From: Actinomycetota bacterium
GTDB taxonomy: Bacteria > Actinomycetota > Actinomycetes > Mycobacteriales > JACQDL01
Length of the DNA: 64,000 nt
Direction of reading: 5' to 3'
Assembly: GCA_016201065.1 (NCBI GenBank)
Contig: JACQDL010000041.1
Span: forward strand, 116,880-180,879
The translations under genes were made by a program, and so were the position numbers. A model generated the notes under the pieces. That model was not told the origin of the DNA. It ran no database searches and saw only the letters and a program-made list of their open reading frames with translations. Positions within the stretch are counted from its first letter, which is position 1, and every line of letters starts with the position of its first letter. Below are positions 52,519-61,913 of the stretch, in pieces.

Positions 52519-54270
52519 TCAGGAACGCAGCTCCGGGAAGTCCTCCTCCCGGTACTCGCCGGCATGTCGGACCGGACCGCCGTCGGTGCCGATGGCGCGG
52601 GCGCCCTCCCGGCCGCGCAGCTCGACCCGGCGGATCTTGCCGGAGATCGTCTTCGGCAGCTCGGCGAACTCCAGCCGCCGGACCCGCTTGTACGGCGCCA
52701 GCCGCTCCCGGCAGTGCCGGAAGATGTCCCGGGCGGTCTCCCGGCTCGGCGCGACACCGGAGGCCAACAGGACGTACGCCTTCGGCACCGCCAGCCGCAG
52801 CGGGTCCGGTGACGGCACCACGGCGGCCTCGGCCACCGCCGGATGCTCGATGAGCACGCTCTCCAGCTCGAACGGCGAGATCCGGTAGTCGCTGGCCTTG
52901 AACACGTCGTCGGAGCGCCCGACGTAGGTCAGGTACCCCGCGTCGTCCCGGGAGGCGACATCCCCGGTGTGGTAGAAGCCGTCCCGCATCACCTCGGCGG
53001 TGCGCTGCGGGTCGTCCCGGTACCCGGTCATCAACCCGGCCGGCCGGCGGGCGAGGTCCAGGCAGATCTCGCCCTCCGCACCGGGCGCCCCGGTGACCGG
53101 GTCGACCAGGACCACGGCGTACCCGGGCAGTGGCCGCCCCATCGAGCCGGGCGTCACCGGCTGGCCCGGTGTGTTGCCCACCTGGGCCGTCGTCTCGGTC
53201 TGGCCGAAACCGTCCCGCACCGTGATCCCCCACGCCCGGGACACCTGCTCGATCACCTCGGGGTTGAGCGGCTCGCCGGCGGCGACCGCCTCCCGCAGCG
53301 GCAGCGACCAACCGGCCAGGTCCTCCTGGACGAGCATCCGCCACACCGTCGGCGGCGCGCAGAACGTGCTCACCGCGCACCGCCGGAGCACCTCCAGCAG
53401 CGCGGGCGCGGAGAACCGCTCGTAGTTGTGGACAAGCACGCACGCCGCCGCGTTCCACGGGGCGAAGACGTTGCTCCAGGCGTGCTTGGCCCACCCCGGT
53501 GAGGAGATGTTCAGGTGCACGTCCCCGGGGCGCAGCCCGACCCAGTACATGGTCGACAGGTGGCCGATCGGGTAGGAGGCGTGGGTGTGCTCCACCAGCT
53601 TCGGCTGCGCGGTGGTGCCCGAGGTGAAGTAGCGCAGCAGCGGGTCGCCGGCCGCGGTCGGCCCGTCCGGGGTGAAGTCGGCGGGCGCCTCGTAGGCGTC
53701 GGCGTACCGCAGCCACCCGGGCACCGGCGGGCCCACCGCGACCCGCGTCCACCCGCCGGGCCCGCCGGCCACACCGGGCCCGCCGGGCACACCGGGGAAC
53801 TTCGGCGCGTCGGCCGACCGGGCGACGACGTGCCGCACCTGACCCCGGGCGATCCGGTCCGGCAGGTCGGCCGCACCGAGCAGGGTCGACGCCGGGATGA
53901 TCACGGCGCCGAGCCGGATGCAGGCGAGCAGCGTCTCCCACAGCTCCACCTGGTTGCCCAGCATGACCAGCACCGGGTCGCCGCGGCGCACCCCGATCCC
54001 CCGGAGCCAGCCGGTGACCCGGAGCGATCGGCGGGCCAGCTCGGCGAAGGTCAACCGCAGCTCGCCGCCGTCCTCCTCGACGATCCACAGCGCGGCGGCC
54101 GCGGCGTGCTCCACCGCCAGCACGCGATCGAACCAGTCGATCGCCCAGTTGAACTCGGCCGGGTTCGGCCAGCGGAACTCCCGGCACGCCGCGTCGTAGT
54201 CCTCGCGGTGGGCGAACAGCTGGTCCCGGGCGGCCCGGAAGGTCTCGGTGGCGGTGGTCGGCGCATCCAT
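52519..54270 (-). CDS. AMP-forming acyl-CoA synthetase
   Basis: Activates a carboxylic acid to acyl-CoA via acyl-AMP. The 583 residues carry the P-loop-like YFTSGTTAQPKLVEHTH, then GFGQTETTAQVGN, FYHTGDVASRDDAGYLTYVGRSDDVFKASDYRISPFELE and PKTISGKIRR with the catalytic Lys. Overall it resembles medium-chain/acetoacetyl-type ANL enzymes. A Gly/Pro-rich expansion lies around residues 160-175. No SD is obvious before ATG 54270. It stands beside pmmB and may belong to the accessory side of the junction. Confidence 0.94.
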   Translation of the reverse strand: MDAPTTATETFRAARDQLFAHREDYDAACREFRWPNPAEFNWAIDWFDRVLAVEHAAAAALWIVEEDGGELRLTFAELARRSLRVTGWLRGIGVRRGDPVLVMLGNQVELWETLLACIRLGAVIIPASTLLGAADLPDRIARGQVRHVVARSADAPKFPGVPGGPGVAGGPGGWTRVAVGPPVPGWLRYADAYEAPADFTPDGPTAAGDPLLRYFTSGTTAQPKLVEHTHASYPIGHLSTMYWVGLRPGDVHLNISSPGWAKHAWSNVFAPWNAAACVLVHNYERFSAPALLEVLRRCAVSTFCAPPTVWRMLVQEDLAGWSLPLREAVAAGEPLNPEVIEQVSRAWGITVRDGFGQTETTAQVGNTPGQPVTPGSMGRPLPGYAVVLVDPVTGAPGAEGEICLDLARRPAGLMTGYRDDPQRTAEVMRDGFYHTGDVASRDDAGYLTYVGRSDDVFKASDYRISPFELESVLIEHPAVAEAAVVPSPDPLRLAVPKAYVLLASGVAPSRETARDIFRHCRERLAPYKRVRRLEFAELPKTISGKIRRVELRGREGARAIGTDGGPVRHAGEYREEDFPELRS

Positions 54271-54365
54271 GGCCGCACGCTGGCACCAGGTGCGCCCGCC
54301 GTCAACCGGCGTAGCCGCGTCGATCCCGGGTCGCGGTCAGCTCCGGTCGCCCGGTCGGGCAGCAT

Positions 54366-56033
54366 GTGCGGATGACGTCATCGTTGCGCGCCCGGGCCGA
54401 GGAGTGGCTCGCCGAGGACCCCGATCCGGACACCCGCGCCGAGTTACGCGGGTTGCTCGACGCCGGGGACTGGCCGGCCATCGAGCAGCGGTTCGCCGGC
54501 CGGTTGGAGTTCGGCACGGCCGGGCTGCGCGGGCCGCTCGGCGCCGGCCCGACCCGGATGAACCGGGCGGTGGTCCGGCGCACCGCGGCCGGGCTGGCGG
54601 CGTACCTGCGCGGTATCGGCGCGCGTGGTCCGGTGGTGATCGGGTACGACGCCCGGCACAAGAGCGTCGACTTCGCGCACGACTCGGCGGCGGTGCTGGC
54701 CGGCGCCGGCTTCGACGTCCGGGTGCTGCCCCGCCCGCTGCCGACGCCGGTGCTCGCCTTCGCCGTCCGGCGGCTGGCCGCCTGCGCTGGCGTGATGGTC
54801 ACCGCCAGCCACAACCCACCCGCCGACAACGGTTACAAGGTCTACCTCGGCGGCGCCGCCTCCCCCGGTGGGGTCGCCGGGGACGGCGCGCAGATCGTGC
54901 CGCCGGCCGACGGCGACATCGAGGCGGCCATCGGGGCGGTGCGCTCCCTCGCCGATGTGCCGCTGTCGCCGGCCTGGCACACCCTCGGCGAGGAGGTGCT
55001 GGAGGCGTACCTGGATGCCGTGGCCGCCGTGCCGCGCACCCCGCACCGCGAGCTCCGGATCGCGGCTACCGCGCTGCACGGTGTCGGCGGCGCGGTGCTG
55101 TCGGCGGCGCTGCGGCGGGCCGGGTTCGCCGAGCCCGCCGTGGTCGCCGAGCAGGCCGAGCCGGACCCGGACTTCCCGACCGTGCGGTTCCCGAACCCGG
55201 AGGAACCGGGCGCGGTCGACCTGCTGCTCGCCCTCGCCGACCGGGTCGGCGCGGACCTCGCGATTGCGAACGACCCGGATGCCGACCGGTGCGCGGTCGC
55301 GGTCGACGGCCGGCTGCTTCGCGGCGACGAGCTGGGGGTGCTGCTCGCCGACCACCTGATGCGGCACGGGGTGACCGGCACGTACGCCACCACGGTCGTC
55401 TCCTCCTCGCTGCTGGCCGCGATGTGCGCCCACCATGGCCTGCCGTACGCCGAGACGCTCACCGGGTTCAAGTGGATCGCCCGGGCCGCCGCCGACCTGG
55501 CATTCGGGTACGAGGAGGCGCACGGGTACGCCGTCGCGCCGGAGTCGGTGCGGGACAAGGACGGCATCTCGGCGGCGCTGCTCGTCGCCGACCTCGCGGC
55601 ATCGCTGCGCGCCGAGGGGAAGACGCTGCTGGACCGGCTCGACGAGTTGGCGCTCCGCCACGGCCTGCACGCCACCGACCAGCTCGCGGTCCGCGTCGAC
55701 GACCTGTCGCTGATCACGGCGGCGATGCGCCGGCTCCGCGCCGACCTCCCCCGCGAGCTGCTGGGCGAGCCGGTCACCGAGGTCACGGATCGGCTGCCCG
55801 CGGCCAACGTGCTGACGGCCCGCGGCCGGCACTGCCGGGTGGTGGTCCGGCCCTCGGGCACCGAGCCGAAGCTCAAGGCGTACCTGGAGGTCGTCATTCC
55901 GGTGACCGGCACCGTGGCGGAGGCCCGCACGGTGGCCGCCGACCGGCTGGCCCAGCTGCGGGCGGAGACCGCGACCGCGCTCGGCCTGGCCGACCCCGCG
56001 CCGGCCGGTCAGGCCCGGGGCACGGCGCCGTAG
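54366..56033 (+). CDS. pmmB: Phosphomannomutase/phosphoglucomutase
   Basis: Alpha-D-phosphohexomutase of 555 residues, here likely a sugar-phosphate or deoxyribose-phosphate mutase in salvage. It contains [18 protein letters not shown], the phosphoserine loop [19 protein letters not shown], metal loop [13 protein letters not shown], sugar loop [10 protein letters not shown] and the phosphate-binding [19 protein letters not shown] 54366 and ATG 54372 are both possible. The 3' end overlaps upp by 25 bp on the other strand. Position next to upp matches Rv3308-Rv3309c. Confidence 0.95.
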   Translation: MRMTSSLRARAEEWLAEDPDPDTRAELRGLLDAGDWPAIEQRFAGRLEFGTAGLRGPLGAGPTRMNRAVVRRTAAGLAAYLRGIGARGPVVIGYDARHKSVDFAHDSAAVLAGAGFDVRVLPRPLPTPVLAFAVRRLAACAGVMVTASHNPPADNGYKVYLGGAASPGGVAGDGAQIVPPADGDIEAAIGAVRSLADVPLSPAWHTLGEEVLEAYLDAVAAVPRTPHRELRIAATALHGVGGAVLSAALRRAGFAEPAVVAEQAEPDPDFPTVRFPNPEEPGAVDLLLALADRVGADLAIANDPDADRCAVAVDGRLLRGDELGVLLADHLMRHGVTGTYATTVVSSSLLAAMCAHHGLPYAETLTGFKWIARAAADLAFGYEEAHGYAVAPESVRDKDGISAALLVADLAASLRAEGKTLLDRLDELALRHGLHATDQLAVRVDDLSLITAAMRRLRADLPRELLGEPVTEVTDRLPAANVLTARGRHCRVVVRPSGTEPKLKAYLEVVIPVTGTVAEARTVAADRLAQLRAETATALGLADPAPAGQARGTAP

Positions 56034-56641
56034 AGGCGGTCCCCGGCGTCACCGAGGCCTGGGATGATGAACGCGTGCTCGTTGAGCCGCTCGTCGACGC
56101 TCGCGGTGACCACCCGCAGCGGCAGGCCGGACTCCGCCAGCCGGCGCAGCCCCTCCGGGGCGCAGAGCACGCTGACGACGGTGACGTCGGTGGCTCCCCG
56201 GCTGGTGAGCAGGCTGGCGCAGTGCAGCAGCGACCCCCCGGTCGCGACCATCGGGTCGAGCACCAGCACCGGCCGGTCGACGAGCGATGCCGGCAGCGAC
56301 TCCATGTACGGCCGGGGCTGGTGGGTCTCCTCGTCGCGGGCCAGCCCGACGAACCCCATCTGGGCCTCCGGCAGCAACCCGAGCGCCGCCTCGGCCATGC
56401 CCAGGCCGGCCCGCAGGACGGGGACGAGCAGCGGCGGGTTGGCCAGCCTGGTCCCGGTCGCCGTACCGACCGGGGTGGCGACCGGTTCGGTGTGGACGGC
56501 CACCTCGCGGGTGGCCTCGTAGACGAGCATCACGGTCAGCTCGCGCAGCGCCGCGCGGAAGGTCGCCCGGTCGGTCCGGGTGTCCCGCATCGTGGTGAGT
56601 CGGGCGGCGGCCAGCGGATGATCCACGACGAGGGTGCGCAC
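56009..56641 (-). CDS. upp: Uracil phosphoribosyltransferase
   Basis: Converts uracil and PRPP to UMP. The 210 residues match the family along their length: [55 protein letters not shown], the PRPP motif [19 protein letters not shown] and [16 protein letters not shown] 56641 is fixed by a TAGGGT box 7 bases upstream and by agreement with the M. tuberculosis N-terminus. Confidence 0.97.
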   Translation of the reverse strand: MRTLVVDHPLAAARLTTMRDTRTDRATFRAALRELTVMLVYEATREVAVHTEPVATPVGTATGTRLANPPLLVPVLRAGLGMAEAALGLLPEAQMGFVGLARDEETHQPRPYMESLPASLVDRPVLVLDPMVATGGSLLHCASLLTSRGATDVTVVSVLCAPEGLRRLAESGLPLRVVTASVDERLNEHAFIIPGLGDAGDRLYGAVPRA

Positions 56642-56648
56642 GGACCGC

Positions 56649-56654
56649 ACCCTA
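56649..56654 (-). promoter_or_regulatory. -10 box of upp, leaderless start
   Basis: TAGGGT on the minus strand, 7 bases before GTG 56641, with no SD. Confidence 0.6.
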
Positions 56655-56800
56655 GGGCATGGCCCGCGCGCCACGCAGCCGATCCACCCACCGCTGCGCG
56701 ACATCCGGTTCACTCCCTCTCCGCCGAATAGGTCCGTTGTCAGCAGAGTGTGCGGTCCCGCACCGGACGGAACTGCCCCAACGCGGACCGCAGCACCCTC

Positions 56801-56806
56801 TACCCT
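56801..56806 (+). promoter_or_regulatory. -10 box of deoC, leaderless start
   Basis: TACCCT, 7 bases before ATG 56814, with no SD. The spacer to the upp promoter holds no other gene. Confidence 0.6.
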
Positions 56807-56813
56807 GACAACC

Positions 56814-57755
56814 ATGAGCACCCCGGCCACCGACACGATCACCGCGGGCGACGCCTCGCTCAGCCGGTTCCTGCACGGGCTGCCGGGTGTGGACCAGGTC
56901 GGCGCCGAGGGGCGGGTGGCGATGCTCGCGACGCGCAGCATCAAGACGTCGGCGAAGGCGTGGGCGCTGGAGACGGCGATCCGGATGGTCGACCTGACCA
57001 CGCTGGAGGGTGCGGACACCCCGGGCAAGATCCGGGCCCTGGCCGCCAAGGCGCGCCAGCCCGACGCCGACGACCCGACCTGCCCGCCGGTCGCCGCGGT
57101 CTGCGTCTACCCCGACCTGGTCGCCGACGCGGTGCGGGCGGTCGCCGGCAGCGACGTGGCGGTCGCCAGCGTGGCCACGGCCTTCCCGTCCGGCCGGGCC
57201 TCGCTGGCGGTCAAGCTCGCCGACGTCGCCGAGGCGGTCGCCGCCGGGGCCGACGAGATCGACATGGTGATCGACCGGGGCGCCTTCCTCTCCGGCCGCT
57301 ACCTCGACGTCCATCAGGAGATCGTCGCGGTGAAGCAGGCGTGCGGCCGGGCCCACCTGAAGGTCATTCTCGAAACCGGCGAGCTGGTGACCCTGGACAA
57401 TGTCCGCCGGGCCTCCTGGCTGGCCCTGCTCGCCGGTGGCGACTTCATCAAGACCTCCACCGGCAAGGTGACCCCGGCGGCGACCCCACCGGTCGCCCTG
57501 GTCATGCTGGAGGCGGTGGCTGACTTCGCCCGGGCCACCGGGCAGCGGCGCGGCGTCAAGCTCGCCGGTGGCATCCGGACCGCCAAGGAAGCGATCCGCT
57601 ACCTGGTCATGGTCAAGGAGGTGGCCGGCGAGGAGTGGCTCGACCCGGCGTTGTTCCGGTTCGGCGCTTCCAGCCTGCTCAACGACCTGCTGCTGCAACG
57701 GATCAAGCAACGCACCGGCGGGTACGCCGGCGCCGACTACGTGACCCTGGACTGA
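56814..57755 (+). CDS. deoC: Deoxyribose-phosphate aldolase
   Basis: Splits 2-deoxyribose 5-phosphate to acetaldehyde and glyceraldehyde 3-phosphate. The 313 residues have [63 protein letters not shown], the Schiff-base lysine in FIKTSTGK and [10 protein letters not shown]. Two aldehyde dehydrogenase genes follow 2 bp later, which suits oxidation of the acetaldehyde product. Deoxynucleoside salvage links it to deoD, pmmB and upp. Confidence 0.96.
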   Translation: MSTPATDTITAGDASLSRFLHGLPGVDQVGAEGRVAMLATRSIKTSAKAWALETAIRMVDLTTLEGADTPGKIRALAAKARQPDADDPTCPPVAAVCVYPDLVADAVRAVAGSDVAVASVATAFPSGRASLAVKLADVAEAVAAGADEIDMVIDRGAFLSGRYLDVHQEIVAVKQACGRAHLKVILETGELVTLDNVRRASWLALLAGGDFIKTSTGKVTPAATPPVALVMLEAVADFARATGQRRGVKLAGGIRTAKEAIRYLVMVKEVAGEEWLDPALFRFGASSLLNDLLLQRIKQRTGGYAGADYVTLD

Positions 57756-57757
57756 CC

Positions 57758-59215
57758 ATGTGGGAGTACGCACCCGCCCCCGAGGCGCCGCAGACCGCTC
57801 GGCTGCGCCCGTCGTACGGCATGTTCGTCGACGGCGAGTTCCGGGACGGCACCGGTGAGCGGCTGAAGACGGTCAACCCGGCCAACGAGGAGGTGCTGGC
57901 CGAGGTGTCGGTGGCCGGCCCGGCCGACGTGGACACCGCCGTCGCCGCCGCCCGCCGCGCCCACGAGTCGGTGTGGGGGCCGATGCCGGGCCGGGAGCGG
58001 GCGAAGTACCTGTTCCGGATCGCCCGGCTGATCGCCGAGCGCTCCCGCGAGCTGGCCGTGCTGGAGAGCCTGGACAACGGCAAGCCGATCCGGGAGTCGC
58101 GGGATGTCGACATCCCGCTGGCCTCGGCGCACTTCTTCTACCACGCCGGCTGGGCGGACAAGCTGGAGTACGCCGGGTTCGGCCCGGCTCCCCGGCCGCT
58201 CGGCGTCGCCGGCCAGATCGTCCCGTGGAACTTCCCGCTGCTCATGGCGGCCTGGAAGCTCGCCCCGGCGCTGGCCGCCGGCAACACCTGCGTGCTCAAG
58301 CCCGCGGAGACCACGCCGTTGACCGCCCTGGTGCTGGCCGAGATCTGCCAGCAGGCCGAGCTGCCGCCGGGCGTGGTCAACGTGCTGCCCGGGGAGGGCG
58401 ACACCGGGGCGGCCCTGGTCACCCATCCGGGCATCGACAAGATCGCGTTCACCGGCTCCACCGAGGTCGGCAAGCTCATCCAGCGGACCGTCGCCGGCAC
58501 CGGCAAGCGGCTCACCCTGGAGCTCGGCGGCAAGGCCGCGAACATCATCTTCGATGACGCCCCGATCGACCAGGCGGTCGAGGGGATCGTCAACGGGATT
58601 TTCTTCAACCAGGGGCATGTCTGCTGCGCCGGCTCCCGGCTGCTGGTGCAGGAGTCGGTCCACGACGAGGTCCTGGACAAGCTCAAGCGGCGGCTGACCA
58701 CGCTGCGGGTCGGTGACCCGCTGGACAAGAACACCGACGTCGGCGCGATCAACTCCGCCGCGCAGCTGGCCCGGATCACCGACCTCGCCAAGGCCGGCGA
58801 GGCGGAGGGGGCGCACCGCTGGTCGCCACCGTGCGCGCTCCCCGACCGCGGGTTCTGGTTCCCGCCGACGGTGTTCACCGAGGTGTCCCAGGCGCACCGG
58901 ATCGCCCGTGAGGAGATCTTCGGCCCGGTGCTGTCGGTGCTGACGTTCCGCACCCCGGACGAGGCGGTGGCCAAGGCCAACAACACGCCGTACGGGCTGT
59001 CGGCGGGGATCTGGACCGAGAAGGGGTCCCGGATCCTGTGGATGGCGAACCGGTTGCGGGCCGGGGTGGTGTGGGCGAACACGTTCAACCGGTTCGACCC
59101 CACCTCGCCGTTCGGTGGGTACAAGGAGTCGGGGTTCGGCCGCGAGGGTGGCCGGCACGGGCTGGCGGCCTACCTCGCCGGAGCCGACGACGCGCCGCGA
59201 GGGGACAACCGCTGA
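57758..59215 (+). CDS. NAD(P)-dependent aldehyde dehydrogenase
   Basis: Complete aldehyde dehydrogenase of 485 residues: PWNFPLLMAAWKLAPALAAGNT, FTGSTEVGKL, the general-base Glu in LELGGKAANIIF, the catalytic Cys in FNQGHVCCAGSRL, and EEIFGPVLSVLTF. Its start is 2 bp after the deoC stop and it overlaps the next gene as TGATG. Likely oxidises acetaldehyde or a related aldehyde released by DeoC; this is from context. Confidence 0.95.
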   Translation: MWEYAPAPEAPQTARLRPSYGMFVDGEFRDGTGERLKTVNPANEEVLAEVSVAGPADVDTAVAAARRAHESVWGPMPGRERAKYLFRIARLIAERSRELAVLESLDNGKPIRESRDVDIPLASAHFFYHAGWADKLEYAGFGPAPRPLGVAGQIVPWNFPLLMAAWKLAPALAAGNTCVLKPAETTPLTALVLAEICQQAELPPGVVNVLPGEGDTGAALVTHPGIDKIAFTGSTEVGKLIQRTVAGTGKRLTLELGGKAANIIFDDAPIDQAVEGIVNGIFFNQGHVCCAGSRLLVQESVHDEVLDKLKRRLTTLRVGDPLDKNTDVGAINSAAQLARITDLAKAGEAEGAHRWSPPCALPDRGFWFPPTVFTEVSQAHRIAREEIFGPVLSVLTFRTPDEAVAKANNTPYGLSAGIWTEKGSRILWMANRLRAGVVWANTFNRFDPTSPFGGYKESGFGREGGRHGLAAYLAGADDAPRGDNR

Positions 59216-60087
59216 TGACCGCTGACGGGCGGGTCGACGTGCGCAAGACCTACAAGCTCTACATCGGGGGGACGTTCCCGCGCTCGGAGTCGGCGCGCTC
59301 CTACCCGGTGAGCACCCCGAAGGGGAGGTTCCTCGCCAACGCCGCGCAGGCCTCCCGCAAGGACGTCCGGGACGCGGTGCGGGCCGCCCGCTCGGCGTTC
59401 GCCGGCTGGTCCGGCGCGACGGCGTACAACCGGGGTCAGGTGCTGTACCGGATCGCCGAGATGGCCGAGGGGCGGCGGGCCCAGCTCGTCGCCGAGGTCG
59501 CCGACGCCGAGGGGGTCTCGGCAAGACGCGCAGAGGCGGTCGTGGACGCCGCGATCGACCGGTGGGTCTGGTACGCCGGCTGGACCGACAAGATCTCCCA
59601 GGTGTTCGGCTCGACCAACCCGGTGGCCGGGCCGTACTTCAACTTCTCGCTGCCCGAGCCGACCGGCGTGGTAGGCGTGGTCGCACCGCAGTCCTCCCCC
59701 CTGCTCGGGCTGGTGTCGGTGGTCGCGCCGGTGATCGCGACCGGGAACACCTGCGTGGTGGTCGCCGCGCAGGACCGGCCGCTGCCGGCGATCACGCTCG
59801 CCGAGGTGCTGGCCACCTCGGACCTGCCGGGCGGGGTGGTCAACCTGCTCACCGGGGTGACCAGCGAGCTGGCCCCATGGCTGGCCTCGCACGCCGACGT
59901 CAACGGCCTCGACCTCACCGGGGCCGCCGCCGATCAGGCGACCGATCTGGAGATCGCCGCCGCGGACAGCGTGAAGCGGGTGCTCCGCCGCCCCACCACC
60001 GAACCGGCGTGGACCGACGACCCCGGCACCGGACGGCTGTCCGCCTTCCTGGAGATCAAGACGGTCTGGCACCCGATGGGGGTCTGA
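59215..60087 (+). CDS. Aldehyde dehydrogenase-like protein lacking the catalytic half
   Basis: A 290-residue protein homologous only to the N-terminal cofactor-binding half of aldehyde dehydrogenases: KLYIGGTFPRSESARSYPV, DAVRAARSAFAGWSGATAYNRGQVLYRIAEM, GVVAPQSSPLLGLVSVVAPVIATGNT, LPGGVVNLLTGV. The PWN motif is replaced by PQS, and there is no catalytic Cys domain. It ends with a tail, AFLEIKTVWHPMGV. Start overlaps the full-length enzyme by TGATG. It looks like a regular, intact reading frame rather than decay, perhaps a non-catalytic subunit of the preceding enzyme. Confidence 0.85.
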   Translation: MTADGRVDVRKTYKLYIGGTFPRSESARSYPVSTPKGRFLANAAQASRKDVRDAVRAARSAFAGWSGATAYNRGQVLYRIAEMAEGRRAQLVAEVADAEGVSARRAEAVVDAAIDRWVWYAGWTDKISQVFGSTNPVAGPYFNFSLPEPTGVVGVVAPQSSPLLGLVSVVAPVIATGNTCVVVAAQDRPLPAITLAEVLATSDLPGGVVNLLTGVTSELAPWLASHADVNGLDLTGAAADQATDLEIAAADSVKRVLRRPTTEPAWTDDPGTGRLSAFLEIKTVWHPMGV

Positions 60088-60142
60088 CCGAGCCGGGACC
60101 ACCCACGGGTCAGGTGGCCCGGGGGAGTCGCAAGATTTGGAA

Positions 60143-60174
60143 GGGCGGGTGGGGTACTGGTACCCCACCCGCCC
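60143..60174. terminator. Strong hairpin between convergent genes
   Basis: A perfect 15-bp inverted repeat, gggcgggtggggtac and gtaccccacccgccc, is separated by 2 bases. It lies 55 bp after the aldehyde-dehydrogenase-like gene and 29 bp before the end of the convergent secreted-protein gene. There is no U tract; it probably serves both directions. Confidence 0.8.
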
Positions 60175-60203
60175 TCCTGACGGGAACTCACGTGGCAGTG
60201 CGC

Positions 60204-61913
60204 CTATTCGCCGCCGCTACCACCGTCGCCGCCACCGTCTCCGCCGCCGTCTCCGCCGCCGTCTCCACTGGAGTCGCCGCCACCGTCTCCACTGGAGTCG
60301 CCGCCGCCGTCTCCGCTGGAGTCGGAGTCGCTGTCTCCGCTGGAGTCGGCGTCGGCACCCGTCGGGTCGGCCGCAGGAGCGTCGGCAGCCGCATCGGCCG
60401 AGATGGCGTCAGTTACGGTTGCGTCGGCCGGGTTGGAGAACGCCGCAGCGGTGTCCGCCATGCTTGCGACGGCCGCCGAGTCGAGCGCGTCAGAGAACGT
60501 GCTGTTCTCCACGTTGCCGACCGTGGGCGCGTCGACCGCCGGGGCCGGGTCGCCGAACGCCGGAGCGTTCGCCGCCGCCTGCGACGCCACGGCCTGGCTG
60601 ACCGGGTCATCGGCCAGGTTGCCAATCGACTGCGCGGTGGTCCCGAAGGCCGCGTTGGCCGCCGCCTGCGACGCCACGGCCTGGCTGACCGGGTCATCGG
60701 CCAGGTTGCCGATCGCCGGGTTCAGTCCAGCGGGAGGGTCGGCGACGACCGTTCCGGGCGGCGCGATCGCGTTGAGCGCGGCGTGGTCCGCCGTCGTCTC
60801 GGTCGGAGCCAGACTGGGCGTCACCTCCGAGGGATTGGCGACCGCGTGCCCTGGTGTGGCCATGGCGTTGAGCTGATCAATCGTTTTCGCCGGCAACTCT
60901 GCAGGCAGCAGGATCGCGGGAATGAGGTCGCGCGGATTGAAGGTAAATGTCTGAACCGCCCGCGCTCCGATCGGAGGGCCGATCCCATAACCCACGAACG
61001 AGGTCCAGCTCACCTTTCCCTGATCATTCACGGTCCGGCTGTTACCGATAGAGACACCCGGTATCGCCGTAGCTACGGCTCCCGAGACTGTGGTTGCCGT
61101 ACCCGCATTCGATCCCGACACTGTAGTCGACACCGAAACAGGGCCGAGATCTACCCCGATCGTCGAGTTCGAGACAAGGCCGCTCGGCGGCGAAAACGCC
61201 CCGGTGGTCGCGGTGACGCCAGCACCCGGGGTACCGATCCCGATGCCCATCGTCACCGCATTCGTGTCGGGGTTGTAGCCGCCCACAACCCCGGGACCCG
61301 CGAACACGCCTACCGAATAGTTGGTCGATACCGTCGGAAGGCTCGACTGCGGATCAGCCGATGGGACGCCTGTCGCCTGGGCGGGTGGATCGGCAGCGAC
61401 ATGGCCGACTGGACTAGAGACGGTTGCCTGACCCGACTCCGCAACCGTCCCGGCCGCCACACCCTGACCCGACTCCGCAACCGTCCCGGCCGCCACACCC
61501 TGGTTGGACGCTGCCTCAGAGCTGGCACCGGAGATGGCGCAGTCCGTCGCCGACTTGCACACCACGGCGACCTGCTGACCGCTGGAAGCGGTGGCTGGGT
61601 CCGCGCCGAGCGAGATGACGATCGTGGACTGGCCCGGCAGCCTCCCTGGGAGACGCGTGATCGTGACAGTCACCGGGGCCGCCGGGGGTTGCGCCTCCTT
61701 GGGGGACGCCGCCGCGGGCGCTGGTGTGAGTGCCGGCGCGGAGACCGACACATCGGACAGCGCTTTGCTGGCCGTCGTTCCACTACCAGCGGTCACCGGT
61801 AGTGAGTGGGTGACCGTAGCCAGTGACAACGCTGCCACTGCGCCCACGGTCACCCCATAGATGGGGCGGCGATATCGTCGACATCGCGCGCCCAGACGGG
61901 CGATTCGCTCCAT
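60204..61913 (-). CDS. Repetitive secreted or surface protein of unknown function
   Basis: A 569-residue protein not recognised. A basic start (MERIARLGARCRRYRRPIYG) and a hydrophobic stretch (VTVGAVAALSLATVTHSL) form a signal sequence. Next is an Ala/Pro/Ser-rich part (40-190) with a duplicated 12-residue unit. A beta-rich Gly/Thr/Val domain follows (about 195-330: VGVFAGPGVVGGYNPD, SIGNSRTVNDQGKVSW, FVGYGIGPPIGARAVQTFTF). Then come two copies of GNLADDPVSQAVASQAAANA and a C-terminal Asp/Gly/Ser repeat (SSGDGGGD) of about 60 residues. GGGGAGC lies before ATG 61913. Base composition in its middle is less GC-rich than neighbours. Possibly a calcium-binding or structural surface protein. Confidence 0.75.
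   Translation of the reverse strand: MERIARLGARCRRYRRPIYGVTVGAVAALSLATVTHSLPVTAGSGTTASKALSDVSVSAPALTPAPAAASPKEAQPPAAPVTVTITRLPGRLPGQSTIVISLGADPATASSGQQVAVVCKSATDCAISGASSEAASNQGVAAGTVAESGQGVAAGTVAESGQATVSSPVGHVAADPPAQATGVPSADPQSSLPTVSTNYSVGVFAGPGVVGGYNPDTNAVTMGIGIGTPGAGVTATTGAFSPPSGLVSNSTIGVDLGPVSVSTTVSGSNAGTATTVSGAVATAIPGVSIGNSRTVNDQGKVSWTSFVGYGIGPPIGARAVQTFTFNPRDLIPAILLPAELPAKTIDQLNAMATPGHAVANPSEVTPSLAPTETTADHAALNAIAPPGTVVADPPAGLNPAIGNLADDPVSQAVASQAAANAAFGTTAQSIGNLADDPVSQAVASQAAANAPAFGDPAPAVDAPTVGNVENSTFSDALDSAAVASMADTAAAFSNPADATVTDAISADAAADAPAADPTGADADSSGDSDSDSSGDGGGDSSGDGGGDSSGDGGGDGGGDGGGDGGSGGE
60571..60715. repeat. 58-bp direct repeat, copies offset by 87 bp, inside the secreted-protein gene
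   Basis: 60571-60628 and 60658-60715 are near-identical (one difference noted near the end). They encode the two GNLADDPVSQAV blocks. Confidence 0.9.
61427..61498. repeat. Perfect 36-bp tandem duplication inside the secreted-protein gene
   Basis: Copies at 61427-61462 and 61463-61498 are identical and keep the frame. They encode two GVAAGTVAESGQ units. Confidence 0.93.
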
